Of a DNA stretch of 55,109 bases, positions 24,594 through 33,761 are shown piece by piece. The translations under genes were made by a program, and so were the position numbers. The DNA is from Porphyromonas levii DSM 23370. Lineage in GTDB: Bacteria > Bacteroidota > Bacteroidia > Bacteroidales > Porphyromonadaceae. The notes under the pieces were generated by a model that worked only from the letters and a program-made list of their open reading frames with translations, did no database searches and was not told the DNA's origin. The stretch lies in contig NZ_KB904305.1 in the NCBI RefSeq assembly GCF_000379925.1, positions 1-55,109 of the forward strand, read 5' to 3'. The number at the start of each line of letters is the position of its first letter. Position 1 is the first letter of the stretch.

Positions 24594-26696
24594 ATGAAGA
24601 CAAGAGTTACACTAATCGCAAGTCTTGGACTGGCTATGGGAATTATCGCTACTGGATGTAAGAGCGGAAAAGAAAGACCTGAGCACCCAACTCTACCTAA
24701 AGAAATGGTCGGAGTGCAATCAATTACACACGAAGGGGTGGTGATAAACAATAAGATTGTTAAGTCTTGGAAAAACAACGATGTAATCCACTTCTGGGCA
24801 AAGGGGAAGGTCTTAAATGCTCCTATTCCTTTTGATATTGTAAGAAATGAAAGCGGTTGGAAGCTCCGCAAGAATATTACCAACAAGGAGATAGTAGAAG
24901 CCACCTCTATGGTAGCAGCCTTTCTCCCAGAAGGCGCAGGCATACTAGAGGTCCATTCTCATGGCTTCACACTAAAGCCCACCCCGATGAGAGACAAGCA
25001 GGTCGATAACTGGAAAGTATCTTCTTTTTATACAGACTGTTTAATAGACAAGGGAGATACAAAGATCTCAGCGATTAACGCTAACCTCAAAAGCCCTTAT
25101 AGACAACTACAGCTAATTGTCCAGAATAGCAGATGGGAGCAAGAGGTTGTCAATATTACAGTCACAATAGAAGGCTCTCTCTCCAACGCTACCTACACTC
25201 AAAAAGGATGGGAGGGAGACAAAATGCCTATCACACTCACTTATTCTGAAGAGAAAAAGAAATGGAAAAGTTTAGAGGCAGACACCCTCTTTCTGCCTTT
25301 TCCTTCTGTCAACAAGAATATAAAGGCAACGATTTCCTATACTAATTCCAATGGAGAGAAAACAGAAACAATCTCTACAAAAGGTAACTCTATAACTTTC
25401 ACATTGGTTCCCGAAGAGACCGTTAACCCTTCACTGAATTTTACCCCTCCCATTGACGCAGCTTATTGGAAGAAGGCTAATCAAGACGCTTATAATCTAA
25501 TTACCTCCAACTATGCAGGTGAGTACACAGAGGATGAGGCTCGAAATATTGGCTGGAATCAAGTCCGCCCACGTGTAGATGAGGTTATGTGTTCCAAAAC
25601 ACTCTATAAAGATGATGTAAACCTCATTGAATGGCATGATATAATGAAGGAGGCTCAAAAAAGCGACAAACGTGACTGGGGGTACGCTTTGGGGTTAGAG
25701 ACGCTAGAGGGAACTCTTGTCGAAGTATATCCACCTCAATACCACGAATTAGCTGGTGGAGGCACATTAGGAATGGTCACATCTGGATACTATTATATAA
25801 CTGTACCGGCAGGCAAGTATAGGCTAGTTCTATTTGTTTCATATCCAGAAGCATGGGCAGGAAAAGAGGGAGCTCAGAAGTGGTACAAGCTACCAATGCT
25901 TGACGCACTTACAGGATACGAATGCCTAAACGGTCCAGCAACAGAGGAATATCAAAAGAGATACCTAGAGCCTGTACCGATGAAGAAAAGTCCTTATAAG
26001 GATATGGACATCATAGAAGTGGTGGACAGAAATACCAATCGACTAGTCGCTCCTCGATGGTATATGGGGTATATCTATACCGGATGGGATGCCTATAACA
26101 AACATGATTACTTGAATAAGGGGAATTTTTGTATTCATAAATATGCAAAAGGAGATGTCCTGGGGGTTACAGCTGTAAATACCACTAATCAGCATCTCCG
26201 AGGAACTGTGGTCGCAAAAGCAGAGTATCTGCCGATGTTTAATCCGATTGGACAATGGAGACTAGATCAAACGGCAGCCCATAATCCACTAGGGATATTG
26301 AGTGGTAAGGATGGCCGATATTACAGCACCAATTGGAGTAGAGAAATAGGCAGAACAGAAGTAACCATTCGACCAAATAGCGAAAAGAAAATTGCAATAG
26401 AGATACAAAACATCGAAAGGAATAAGATTGGCTCAATCCTTTGGACGGAAATGGGAGGCAGAAGCGGAGAACACCTCGGACCAGATTACTACATTCATTT
26501 CTATTGGGTAGATGAGAAGGGTAAAGAAACGATGATGATGAGAATGGACTATCCGATGATGAATAGAATGCAAGAAAGAGGATACGGCAACATACACAAT
26601 CGGAATCTTGATTGGTGGGATAAAAGTCTTCTATCTCAACCACTCGACGAAAGACCTGCGTTTGTAATGTTTGCTAATGGATTTGACCTTTACTAG
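24594..26696 (+). CDS. fimbrillin-like surface lipoprotein
   Basis: A 700-residue lipoprotein with lipobox near GIIATGCKSG (Cys ~22). The N-terminal ~300 residues have beta-rich segments typical of the fimbrillin/Mfa-like superfamily (DVIHFWAKGKVLNAPIPFDI, VAAFLPEGAG, YTQKGWEGDKMPITLTY). The C-terminal ~400 residues are tryptophan/tyrosine-rich (GYYYITVPAGKYRLVLFVSYPEAW, HFYWVDEKGKE) and may be a lectin-like or adhesin domain. It is convergent with the minus-strand lipoprotein cluster and separated from it by a terminator. Likely a fimbrial tip or adhesin; not proven. Confidence 0.6.
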   Translation: MKTRVTLIASLGLAMGIIATGCKSGKERPEHPTLPKEMVGVQSITHEGVVINNKIVKSWKNNDVIHFWAKGKVLNAPIPFDIVRNESGWKLRKNITNKEIVEATSMVAAFLPEGAGILEVHSHGFTLKPTPMRDKQVDNWKVSSFYTDCLIDKGDTKISAINANLKSPYRQLQLIVQNSRWEQEVVNITVTIEGSLSNATYTQKGWEGDKMPITLTYSEEKKKWKSLEADTLFLPFPSVNKNIKATISYTNSNGEKTETISTKGNSITFTLVPEETVNPSLNFTPPIDAAYWKKANQDAYNLITSNYAGEYTEDEARNIGWNQVRPRVDEVMCSKTLYKDDVNLIEWHDIMKEAQKSDKRDWGYALGLETLEGTLVEVYPPQYHELAGGGTLGMVTSGYYYITVPAGKYRLVLFVSYPEAWAGKEGAQKWYKLPMLDALTGYECLNGPATEEYQKRYLEPVPMKKSPYKDMDIIEVVDRNTNRLVAPRWYMGYIYTGWDAYNKHDYLNKGNFCIHKYAKGDVLGVTAVNTTNQHLRGTVVAKAEYLPMFNPIGQWRLDQTAAHNPLGILSGKDGRYYSTNWSREIGRTEVTIRPNSEKKIAIEIQNIERNKIGSILWTEMGGRSGEHLGPDYYIHFYWVDEKGKETMMMRMDYPMMNRMQERGYGNIHNRNLDWWDKSLLSQPLDERPAFVMFANGFDLY

Positions 26697-26786
26697 TGAA
26701 CCTTTACTGCGTTAACCAAGAGCAACATAAAAACAAACGACCGAACAGACCTAAAAACTATATTAAGGTTTTATATATAAATAGGG

Positions 26787-26830
26787 AACTAGGAGGTGTT
26801 TCAAAGTTCTATTTGAAGCACCTCCTAGTT
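26787..26830. terminator. bidirectional terminator between convergent lipoprotein genes
   Basis: 12-bp perfect arms AACTAGGAGGTG (26787-26798) and CACCTCCTAGTT (26819-26830), extended by TTTCAAA/TTTGAA pairing, between the stops at 26696 and 26905. Confidence 0.8.
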
Positions 26831-26904
26831 TACATGATTAGTAAAATTACGTTTTTTGAGTATTTATACCGTCTCTCCAAGCTATAGGCTTAACAATATA
26901 AAGC

Positions 26905-27755
26905 TTAATACCCAGGGATCCAGCGAGGAGCCTTATGCCAAAAATCTAATCCTCTTTTATAATTAGCGACTGTACGATTCTTTTTGTAGACCGCAACATA
27001 GTTATTTTCATATTCCTCAATTGCAGGATTAGGAAATTCTTGATCAACTATGTTGTCTCCGTAATTTCGTGCCTCTTCACAATTACAACTTCCGTAATCT
27101 AGGGCTCTTCCACAATACCCGCAGACCTGTTCAATAACAGGATCTAGTGGAGGGAGTTCTGGAAGTTCTAAGCGAGGAGAGAAAAAGTCGTACTTCACCT
27201 TTACATAAACCTTATTACACTCCGAACCCTTGTCGGGACGGAAAAGACAAGTAAAAGAGGCTTTAGCCATCTCCTTCATGCCTGGGGCGGACTGAAGGGC
27301 TGGCGTCTTGACATAGTCAGGCTGAACGGTAGGTTTATCTCCTGCCCCTCTATGTGTACCCACCTTATCATCGGCATAGCGCCAACTCCATCCTTGAAAC
27401 ACGATATTTTGCGCTCCAAAGAACTTAGTATCAACTTTCACCTCATTAGTATTCAGTTCCGGGTAATGAAATCCACATGAGGTCATCTGCACCACACCAT
27501 TTCCTCCGAAGGGGCTAAAGTTATAACCATTCTCTCCGAGTACGGTTCGAGTCACCGCACCGGTGTTGACGTCCTCATACTCAACAAGGACCCTCACACC
27601 TGATTGCTCAGGCGAAACAGTCACCCCTGGCTTCTCGGGCTCTTGGGGAACATTAGGCTTCTCTCTATTACAAGAGGCAACAGAAATCCAACACTCATGG
27701 CGAGGAGAGCGGTAACCGCTACGCCTAGCCTCTTTACATCAATGAATTTAATCAT
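26905..27755 (-). pseudogene. surface lipoprotein disrupted by a frameshift in its signal peptide
   Basis: From ATG 27753-27755 the frame reads MIKFIDVKRLGVAVTALLAMSVG, a good lipoprotein signal, then runs off frame to a stop. The continuation ISVASCNREKPNVPQ (lipobox SVASC) and the remaining ~235 residues lie in another frame. Restoring one base, for instance a lost G in GGATTT near 27690, joins them. The mature protein has a Cys-rich knuckle CGYCGRALDYGSCNC. The element promoter upstream (27814-27874) is intact. It could be a recent mutation, phase variation or a sequencing error. Confidence 0.75.
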
Positions 27756-27813
27756 GACAAAACATTATTTAGTTAAACATAATCTATCTAAAGAACGCGC
27801 CCTAGACTCACCG

Positions 27814-27874
27814 CAAAAGTAGCCACTACTAATAGCGTTACCTAAAAGTGGGGTATCGTGGCATGCAATTTCTC
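27814..27874 (-). promoter_or_regulatory. element promoter copy 9 (drives 26905-27755)
   Basis: -7 TACTTTTG at 27814-27821 (perfect TAnnTTTG), -33 TTTT at 27844-27847, spacing 22. Core intact, no outer dyad. Confidence 0.8.
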
Positions 27875-27893
27875 GGGAGGAAATGAGAACCTT

Positions 27894-29618
27894 CTACTCA
27901 ACATCTATATGTCCCACATTATTCACCAATGATCCTCCAACAAAAGGAGATGGATTCTTAGCCTCATAAGCCCTTCGATATAATATATCACCATCAGCAA
28001 GAAGCGGATACTCTTTTCCCAGCTGTAGCCCATGATTGTTAGGCGAATGATAGGTAATCGTAGCACATATGTATGGTAAGAACCTATTCACCCTTGGGTG
28101 ACGCTTGGTAATAGTATAAGGAACCTCCACCCTATGCGCAGTCATTGGAGGGATAGTGATAGTAGCTTCGCCCACCTGATCTAACCAAGTAGAAGTCTCA
28201 TCTAATTTAATCTTGGAGTGCGTCTCATAGGGTTGACGTCTATTGTACACCCTTATCATGACCTTTTGCTCTGTTGAAGAATAGTTGTTAAGTATCCACG
28301 CAGACTTATACTCTGTATTATACTTAAGAGAGTTCACAGAGACAGAATGAGTCTTCCCTGAAGTCTCTGTTATGTTAAACGCAGAAACAAAAACGTCTTG
28401 CCTTGGATGGACTTCAAAAAATTTATCCTCCACGTTATCGTCATACTTTTGGTTAGGCTCATACCAAACATTCTTTCGTCCTTTGAGAAGCAGCTGATAC
28501 TGGTATTTCCCCGGTTTAGGCACAGATAAATAAAAAGGAATCATAAACCCATCATAATGGAAAGGCTTGATTGAGACCCCAGAATATATAGGAGATTGAG
28601 ACACGACCTTGCCGTCAACATCCCTAATTAGCAATCTATACTCTAATTCTTCTTCATAATCGATACGGCTATCTAACCAAAACTGAAACACAACACCTGA
28701 GTTATTGCTTAAGTTTTTCAAATACTCATGAGTCGTTGTAAACTCATAGTCCGTAAAGAAGATCTCTTCAATCTGAGGGATCGGCAAATCCATCCCTTTC
28801 CTTTTTGCTTCTTCTGGAACGAAAATTATCTCTTTACGGTTAAACATGTCCACATTGACATTGTACTCTGTATTACTGCGAACCTTCTTAAACTTGATAG
28901 AACTGTAGTGTTCTATTCCATCTATTGTAAGGAAAACCGCTAAGTCGGTATCCTCTTGAGGCATCATATAGTACTCAAAGTCGAAAGTCTTCGTGCTAGA
29001 AACAAGCTCTTTGACGGTCTTATTGATTGCTCTTTCTATTGAAGGGCTCTCGTACTCTTTTGTGTTCATACGATTGAATACGCCCTCTTTAAGGTTAAGC
29101 CAACCATAAGAATAGCGAGGCACAAACCTAATACTTGACACCTGAGATGAAGAAGGAAAAGAAGAAAGATCAAAGTGTATATTTATCTTCGCTTGTACCA
29201 ACTTGAAATTGAGCGTCAGAGACTTGCTATTACTTGTCTTCAAATCAACGTATGAATAATATACAGGAGTCTGTTCTTGTTCGGTAATCAAAACAGCTTC
29301 ATTAACTCGTAGCGATGAAGATGGATATACCGCAGACACATACGAAGGACGATCCACGACAAATTTCTCACCAAGAAGCCAAACATCGCCCTTCTTGGGG
29401 ACTTTAGTAATTAACAATGAATCTTTACTTTCGGCATCCCAGACAGAGAAATGGATCCCATCTTCTCCTAACACATCAGAAGAAGCTCGTAGAGAGGCAA
29501 TGGTTCTATTCACCTGCGTTGGCTGTGTTGATAAACCCTCTGGGTAATCAACCTCTTTTTGGCATGAGGCCAAAAAGCACAAGAGAACAGAGAATAGTGT
29601 AAAATTTGTCTTGGTCAT
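27894..29618 (-). CDS. fimbrillin-like lipoprotein, last gene of the fimbria-like cluster
   Basis: A 574-residue lipoprotein (lipobox CFLASCQKE, Cys ~19). The N-terminal half shows Mfa-like fimbrillin features: YVSAVYPSSSLR, a strand LTLNFKLVQAKINIHFDL and FDFEYYMMPQEDTDLAVFLTI. The C-terminal half has beta-sandwich repeats (QYQLLLKGRKN..., TITIPPMTAHRVEVPYTI). It lies 93 bp after a terminator hairpin, with no separate promoter visible. Probably a minor or tip subunit expressed by readthrough. Confidence 0.65.
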   Translation of the reverse strand: MTKTNFTLFSVLLCFLASCQKEVDYPEGLSTQPTQVNRTIASLRASSDVLGEDGIHFSVWDAESKDSLLITKVPKKGDVWLLGEKFVVDRPSYVSAVYPSSSLRVNEAVLITEQEQTPVYYSYVDLKTSNSKSLTLNFKLVQAKINIHFDLSSFPSSSQVSSIRFVPRYSYGWLNLKEGVFNRMNTKEYESPSIERAINKTVKELVSSTKTFDFEYYMMPQEDTDLAVFLTIDGIEHYSSIKFKKVRSNTEYNVNVDMFNRKEIIFVPEEAKRKGMDLPIPQIEEIFFTDYEFTTTHEYLKNLSNNSGVVFQFWLDSRIDYEEELEYRLLIRDVDGKVVSQSPIYSGVSIKPFHYDGFMIPFYLSVPKPGKYQYQLLLKGRKNVWYEPNQKYDDNVEDKFFEVHPRQDVFVSAFNITETSGKTHSVSVNSLKYNTEYKSAWILNNYSSTEQKVMIRVYNRRQPYETHSKIKLDETSTWLDQVGEATITIPPMTAHRVEVPYTITKRHPRVNRFLPYICATITYHSPNNHGLQLGKEYPLLADGDILYRRAYEAKNPSPFVGGSLVNNVGHIDVE

Positions 29619-29666
29619 ATATGTTAATTAATCCTTGATTATTATTTCTCCTTTTAATAGTGCTAA

Positions 29667-29686
29667 TGGGGAGTATCACCTCCCCA
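29667..29686 (-). terminator. hairpin between cluster genes
   Basis: 7-bp arms TGGGGAG/CTCCCCA with a 6-nt loop, 25 bp after the stop of 29712-30923. It may attenuate transcription into the 27894 gene. Confidence 0.55.
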
Positions 29687-29711
29687 CTAGCTAAATTGTT
29701 AAACAGCCTAG

Positions 29712-30923
29712 TTAATGAACCTCCCCAATAACATTGTACTTAACAGCATCTTGTGAGAAGTTTATCTTAGTCGTTTTTACCACATGACCATTAGCGCGCC
29801 AAGTAACATTGGTGTAATCTTTTCGGGTAGAACGAGTATCATTCTTAGTAGCAGAGAACGTTGTATCGTTTCGGTTAAGCCAAGATTCAACATTACCAAA
29901 CACCTTATCTAAGGGAACCTTTTTAGTGCTTACTACATTTCCATTCTTATAGATATTATAAACAGCATAAACCGTTTCCTTATAAGCACGTTCTTTGGTT
30001 TTGAGATCGATAGCTTCACCCTGAGGACGGAACACCAAATTTACCGCTTCAGGTAGAACGACCTTTGTACCATCTTGATACTCATAAGAGTCTGGAGTTG
30101 TAGGATTAGATTCGGCTCCATTATAGTAAGAATTTTGTGTGATGGTAACAGTCCTCCAAGTACTTTGACCACCCTTTGTACCATCCTTCCCTACCTTGAA
30201 AGTTGCAGTACGTGCACCCTCAGTCTTGCTCTTATGTTCTCCAAAACTGAGACTTATATTACCATTAGAAATGCTTGCATTCAGCCAATTAGCAGATTTT
30301 TCTTTTATGTCCCATGCCTTAAAGTTGCCGTCCTTAACAACCCATTTCACGATCTTACCCTCTGCCATCACACCTTGTAGCTGTACTCCAACAGCCGAAG
30401 CAGAACTACTAGTTTTATCGCCATTCACTGTAATGGTTTTATCTGAAGGGGCACCATCAATCTTTAGATCCTTATAACCCAAAGCCGCACCATCAAAAGA
30501 AGAAAAAACAGCCACCACAGTAACATCTTGTAAGACATTAAAACTAATAGTATGACTCTTGCCATCTCCATTATTCGTTGGACCTAATGCCTCTGTGTAC
30601 TTCTGCACTTTATTATCCTTTACATAGAAACTGTATAGTTTGTAACCACCTTTGGCTGTAGCTGTAATCTTAGCTTCCTCATTATGATAATAACTTCTCG
30701 CTCCTTCTATCGATCCCTTCTCACTTTCTGCGGCCTTCAAATCAAAAGGGCTTAAGGAACCATCCTCTTCAAGATAATACGATTCCGTAACAACCTCGTG
30801 CATCTGCTCTTCATTGACAGGCATTTCACGGCTGTTCTTACAACTTGTTAGACTAAGGGCAAATGCCCCAACACAAACACTCATAAAGCCGAGTGCGAGC
30901 TTACCTTTCATGTTCATAATCAT
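29712..30923 (-). CDS. surface lipoprotein of the YYHN-repeat family, paralogue of 30999-32219
   Basis: A 403-residue lipoprotein (lipobox ALSLTSCKNS). Residues ~75-140 carry the module SYYHNEEAKITATAKGGYKLYSFY ... VLQDVTVVAVFSS, shared with three neighbouring lipoproteins; it resembles divergent beta-repeat (InlB-like) domains. The rest aligns with the 30999-32219 protein (SWLN/TFKVGKDGTKG...WRTVTITQNSYY; VNLVFRPQGEAIDLKTKE). A hairpin after each of the two large paralogues suggests they are the abundant products of the cluster. Possible fimbrial or surface-layer subunit. Confidence 0.65.
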   Translation of the reverse strand: MIMNMKGKLALGFMSVCVGAFALSLTSCKNSREMPVNEEQMHEVVTESYYLEEDGSLSPFDLKAAESEKGSIEGARSYYHNEEAKITATAKGGYKLYSFYVKDNKVQKYTEALGPTNNGDGKSHTISFNVLQDVTVVAVFSSFDGAALGYKDLKIDGAPSDKTITVNGDKTSSSASAVGVQLQGVMAEGKIVKWVVKDGNFKAWDIKEKSANWLNASISNGNISLSFGEHKSKTEGARTATFKVGKDGTKGGQSTWRTVTITQNSYYNGAESNPTTPDSYEYQDGTKVVLPEAVNLVFRPQGEAIDLKTKERAYKETVYAVYNIYKNGNVVSTKKVPLDKVFGNVESWLNRNDTTFSATKNDTRSTRKDYTNVTWRANGHVVKTTKINFSQDAVKYNVIGEVH

Positions 30924-30961
30924 TAAAATATTAATTGTTATTTGTTATACTCAATTGTGTC

Positions 30962-30991
30962 GGTTGGGGAAGAGCTAAACTCTCCCCAACC
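30962..30991 (-). terminator. hairpin after the 30999-32219 gene
   Basis: 9-bp arms GGTTGGGGA (30962-30970) and TCCCCAACC (30983-30991), extended by GAG/CTC pairing, 7 bp after the stop. Partial termination here would set subunit ratios. Confidence 0.6.
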
Positions 30992-30998
30992 TCCAATA

Positions 30999-32219
30999 CT
31001 ACTGAATCTCTACGTCAATAACGTGGGTAATAGGCTTCTGACTGATGTTAACAATTGTAGAGTTAACCTCCTTATTGCCCAACTTGAAGGAAACCTTAAC
31101 TGTATCTTTACGCTCTTCCTTGCCATCGTTTCCTGGTGCAGTATACTCTGTACCATTCTTCTTCAGCCATGGCTGATTAGGATCACCGAACTCAACGGTA
31201 ATACGCTTTTTCTCCCACTGATCCTTTGGCAACAACTCTCCATCCTTGTAGGTTGGAACAAGCACATAGATAGGTTTCTTAAAGGTCTCATCCTGAGCAG
31301 AAAGATCCTTAGTCTCCCCCTTTGGATTAAAGACAACATCAAGAGATTCCTTGAAGTTCACCTTACCTCCCTTGTCATCTACATAGTCAGAATCCTTGTT
31401 CACCTCATCATCACCTACATAGTATGATGACTGAGAAACAGTAATCTCGACCCAAGCAGACTTATCGGTCTTGATACCATCCTTACCGACCTTAACCTTA
31501 GTTGTACGAGCTGGCTTCTTCTCGTTAAATGGTTGCGCAACTAGAGATAGCTTACCCTCAGTCTTGTCAAAAGACACCTTAAGCCAATCACTTGCAGGTG
31601 TAGGACCAACCTGATCCCAAGCCTTGAAGGCTCCGTTTACGACAGTGTAACCTGTGATTACACCTTCACTAGTCTTAATAGGAGCAACCTCTTCACCAAC
31701 AGCTAACATATCCTTAGATTGTTCAACCTTACCCTCAAGATTAAGAGTAAAGTCCTTATCCTTACCGTCGACCTTAAGGTTCTGATAACCCCTTTCTTCG
31801 GCATTCACGTTGCTAAATACAGCAATAAAGGTCATATCCTCTACCACCTTAAAATTCAAGGTTTTCTCCTTTCCGTCAACCTTACCCTTTGCCTTAGTGA
31901 AACCACCCTTCTCACTCTTCTCATAAAGTTCATGAAGAGTGTAAGGCTCATTTGCCACAACCTTAAGTGTAACGTCATCATTGTGGAAATACTCTCCATC
32001 ACCAGTGACCGTAGCCTTATTAGCCTCATTTCCAGTAACAGCACGAAGGCTTGAGGTATAAGGAGACAAAGTCCCATCAGCCTCTTGGAAATAAGCCTCG
32101 TAAGAGACCGTCACCTTTTCGTCCACAGGAGCTACTACCTCATTAGTCTTCTGACATGAGCTAAAGCCCAAAACACCTGCCACAAGGGCAGTCAGTCCAA
32201 AAAATCTTGTCTTCATCAC
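30999..32219 (-). CDS. surface lipoprotein of the YYHN-repeat family
   Basis: A 406-residue lipoprotein (lipobox LGFSSCQKT). It carries the module EYFHNDDVTLKVVANEPYTLHELYEKSEKGGFTKAKG and VVEDMTFIAVFSN, then a C-terminal region with TKVKVGKDGIKTDKSAWVEITVSQSSYY and VVFNPKGETKDLSAQDE that is colinear with the 29712-30923 protein. It appears to be a duplicated subunit pair. It is 38 bp after the small lipoprotein gene and within the same transcription unit. Confidence 0.65.
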   Translation of the reverse strand: MMKTRFFGLTALVAGVLGFSSCQKTNEVVAPVDEKVTVSYEAYFQEADGTLSPYTSSLRAVTGNEANKATVTGDGEYFHNDDVTLKVVANEPYTLHELYEKSEKGGFTKAKGKVDGKEKTLNFKVVEDMTFIAVFSNVNAEERGYQNLKVDGKDKDFTLNLEGKVEQSKDMLAVGEEVAPIKTSEGVITGYTVVNGAFKAWDQVGPTPASDWLKVSFDKTEGKLSLVAQPFNEKKPARTTKVKVGKDGIKTDKSAWVEITVSQSSYYVGDDEVNKDSDYVDDKGGKVNFKESLDVVFNPKGETKDLSAQDETFKKPIYVLVPTYKDGELLPKDQWEKKRITVEFGDPNQPWLKKNGTEYTAPGNDGKEERKDTVKVSFKLGNKEVNSTIVNISQKPITHVIDVEIQ

Positions 32220-32257
32220 AAAAAACGATTAATTAAATATTTGTATATAAAACTGTT

Positions 32258-32752
32258 TTATTTGCCGTCGTCAATACCGACCTCCACACCAGGATCAACC
32301 TTTTTCATATAGACATGCATATTAATATTCGATGTAACATTGAACACGAAACTAACAGCATAATTAGAGTTCTCATGCTTAGTACGGCTTAGAAACTCAA
32401 TCTTATTTGAAGGAAGAATCTTGGTCGATATATTATGTCCTCCATCAAAAGTGACATAATCAACCACCTTCACCTTAGAATTAACTGGGTTAATACCCAA
32501 CTCGCACTGTTGGTTATGATAGTATTGTCCCAAACCAACTATTCTAGCTCCATTTTGCTCCTTGTCAGCACGAAGATTAATACCTTTATCCAACTTAACG
32601 ACACTCCCATCGCCATAATGGATATAAGCCTCTACCTCGAAACTCTTTTTTTGAGCTGGACTTGGGCACTCCTTCTCTCGAATACAAGAGGAAAAAAGGA
32701 GGGTTGCAATAACCATCAAACCAACAAGTCCCAAAACACCTTTCTCTTTCAT
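32258..32752 (-). CDS. small lipoprotein with a YYHN module
   Basis: A 164-residue lipoprotein (lipobox TLLFSSCIREK). Single module QYYHNQQCELGINPVNSKVKVVDYVTF followed by YAVSFVFNVTSNINMHVYMK. It overlaps the upstream gene by 4 nt. It lacks the large C-terminal region of the two bigger paralogues, so it may be an anchor or cap. Confidence 0.6.
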   Translation of the reverse strand: MKEKGVLGLVGLMVIATLLFSSCIREKECPSPAQKKSFEVEAYIHYGDGSVVKLDKGINLRADKEQNGARIVGLGQYYHNQQCELGINPVNSKVKVVDYVTFDGGHNISTKILPSNKIEFLSRTKHENSNYAVSFVFNVTSNINMHVYMKKVDPGVEVGIDDGK

Positions 32753-33276
32753 TCTTTTCCATTTTCTGTGGCGATGACATTGACAACATTGGGGTTTTTC
32801 TCCACGTCCTTTACAACGACATCACCGATTGTTATACTTTCATCCTCTAAATCATCTTTCGACACGAATTTGGCTACAAAAGTCATATCTTCAGAAACAG
32901 CGAAGGTCAAGGAACAACTTGTATTTTTTACCTTAGAATAGCCTCCTCCTGAAACCGTTTCGTTAACGAGTCCACGTTCCTTAGTAAACCCACCTCGTTC
33001 TGCCTTTTCATACAGAGAGTAGAGTTTATACTTACTATTAGGATAGACAGTTGCTTGTATCGTGACTTTGTCGCCATGGTGATAGGAGCCGCCACCTTTG
33101 ACTTCCCCTATCCCCTTGGCTTCAGCAACATTAGATCTCATCTCTCCCACACGCTCCCCGTCGACTTCTATCTCTATAGTTATCTTTGGGTTATCATTAG
33201 GCGCTTCCTTCTTGACACAAGACGAAAGAAGGAGGAAAAGAGAGAAGAAAACTAATATGTTTTTAAGCACTTTCAT
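32749..33276 (-). CDS. small lipoprotein with a YHHG module
   Basis: A 175-residue lipoprotein (lipobox LLSSCVKKE). Module SYHHGDKVTIQATVYPNSKYKLYSLYEKAERGGFTKERG and SLTFAVSEDMTFVAKF, closest to that of 30999-32219 (EKSEKGGFTKAKG). It overlaps both neighbours by 4 nt, indicating tight translational coupling. Confidence 0.6.
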   Translation of the reverse strand: MKVLKNILVFFSLFLLLSSCVKKEAPNDNPKITIEIEVDGERVGEMRSNVAEAKGIGEVKGGGSYHHGDKVTIQATVYPNSKYKLYSLYEKAERGGFTKERGLVNETVSGGGYSKVKNTSCSLTFAVSEDMTFVAKFVSKDDLEDESITIGDVVVKDVEKNPNVVNVIATENGKE

Positions 33277-33737
33277 TGCACCTCGACATTAACGCTAACC
33301 CTCAACTTTCTTTGTAGATAGGCGAACTTCTTTGTTACACCTTTAGCGGTAACCTGTATGACGACAGGTCGCTCTGCATTTGTCTTATTTGCAGGGACAC
33401 TAAGCACAATATCATCTGCGACCCGCTTCACCACTGTCCCCTCAGGAACATCGAAAGAAGAAACCTCAAAGTCAGTGATAGGCTCCTTTTTAGTGTCAAT
33501 CTTGACACTACCTTTCCAATAGGTAACTTCGGTATATACCGAAGGATCTAGTTTGAGGTCTCCACCTCGTCCCGGGATCTCTGTAATAGGCACATCTATC
33601 ACTACCAGCTCCTCTGTGGTGACACAGTCTAAGTCATCGAACATCTTAAAACGCTCCTTAGAACAAGAGACCATAGAGACAGCAACGAGCACCAAAAATA
33701 GAGAGTACAAATTCAAAATTCCTCTTTTTAATCTCAT
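33273..33737 (-). CDS. small lipoprotein, BACON-like beta protein
   Basis: A 154-residue lipoprotein (lipobox VSMVSCSKE). One beta-sandwich region (VIDVPITEIPGRGGDLKLDP..., VVIQVTAKGVTKKFAYLQRKLRVSVNVEVQ) resembles BACON/Ig-like domains. It is the first small lipoprotein after the OmpA-like gene (24-bp gap). Role in the fimbria-like structure unknown. Confidence 0.55.
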   Translation of the reverse strand: MRLKRGILNLYSLFLVLVAVSMVSCSKERFKMFDDLDCVTTEELVVIDVPITEIPGRGGDLKLDPSVYTEVTYWKGSVKIDTKKEPITDFEVSSFDVPEGTVVKRVADDIVLSVPANKTNAERPVVIQVTAKGVTKKFAYLQRKLRVSVNVEVQ

Positions 33738-33761
33738 AGCTTTATCTAAAATATATTGTTA

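Noticed and set aside
26696-26887. 63-codon ORF after the 24594 lipoprotein gene
   Set aside because: Runs through the bidirectional terminator and has no family features.
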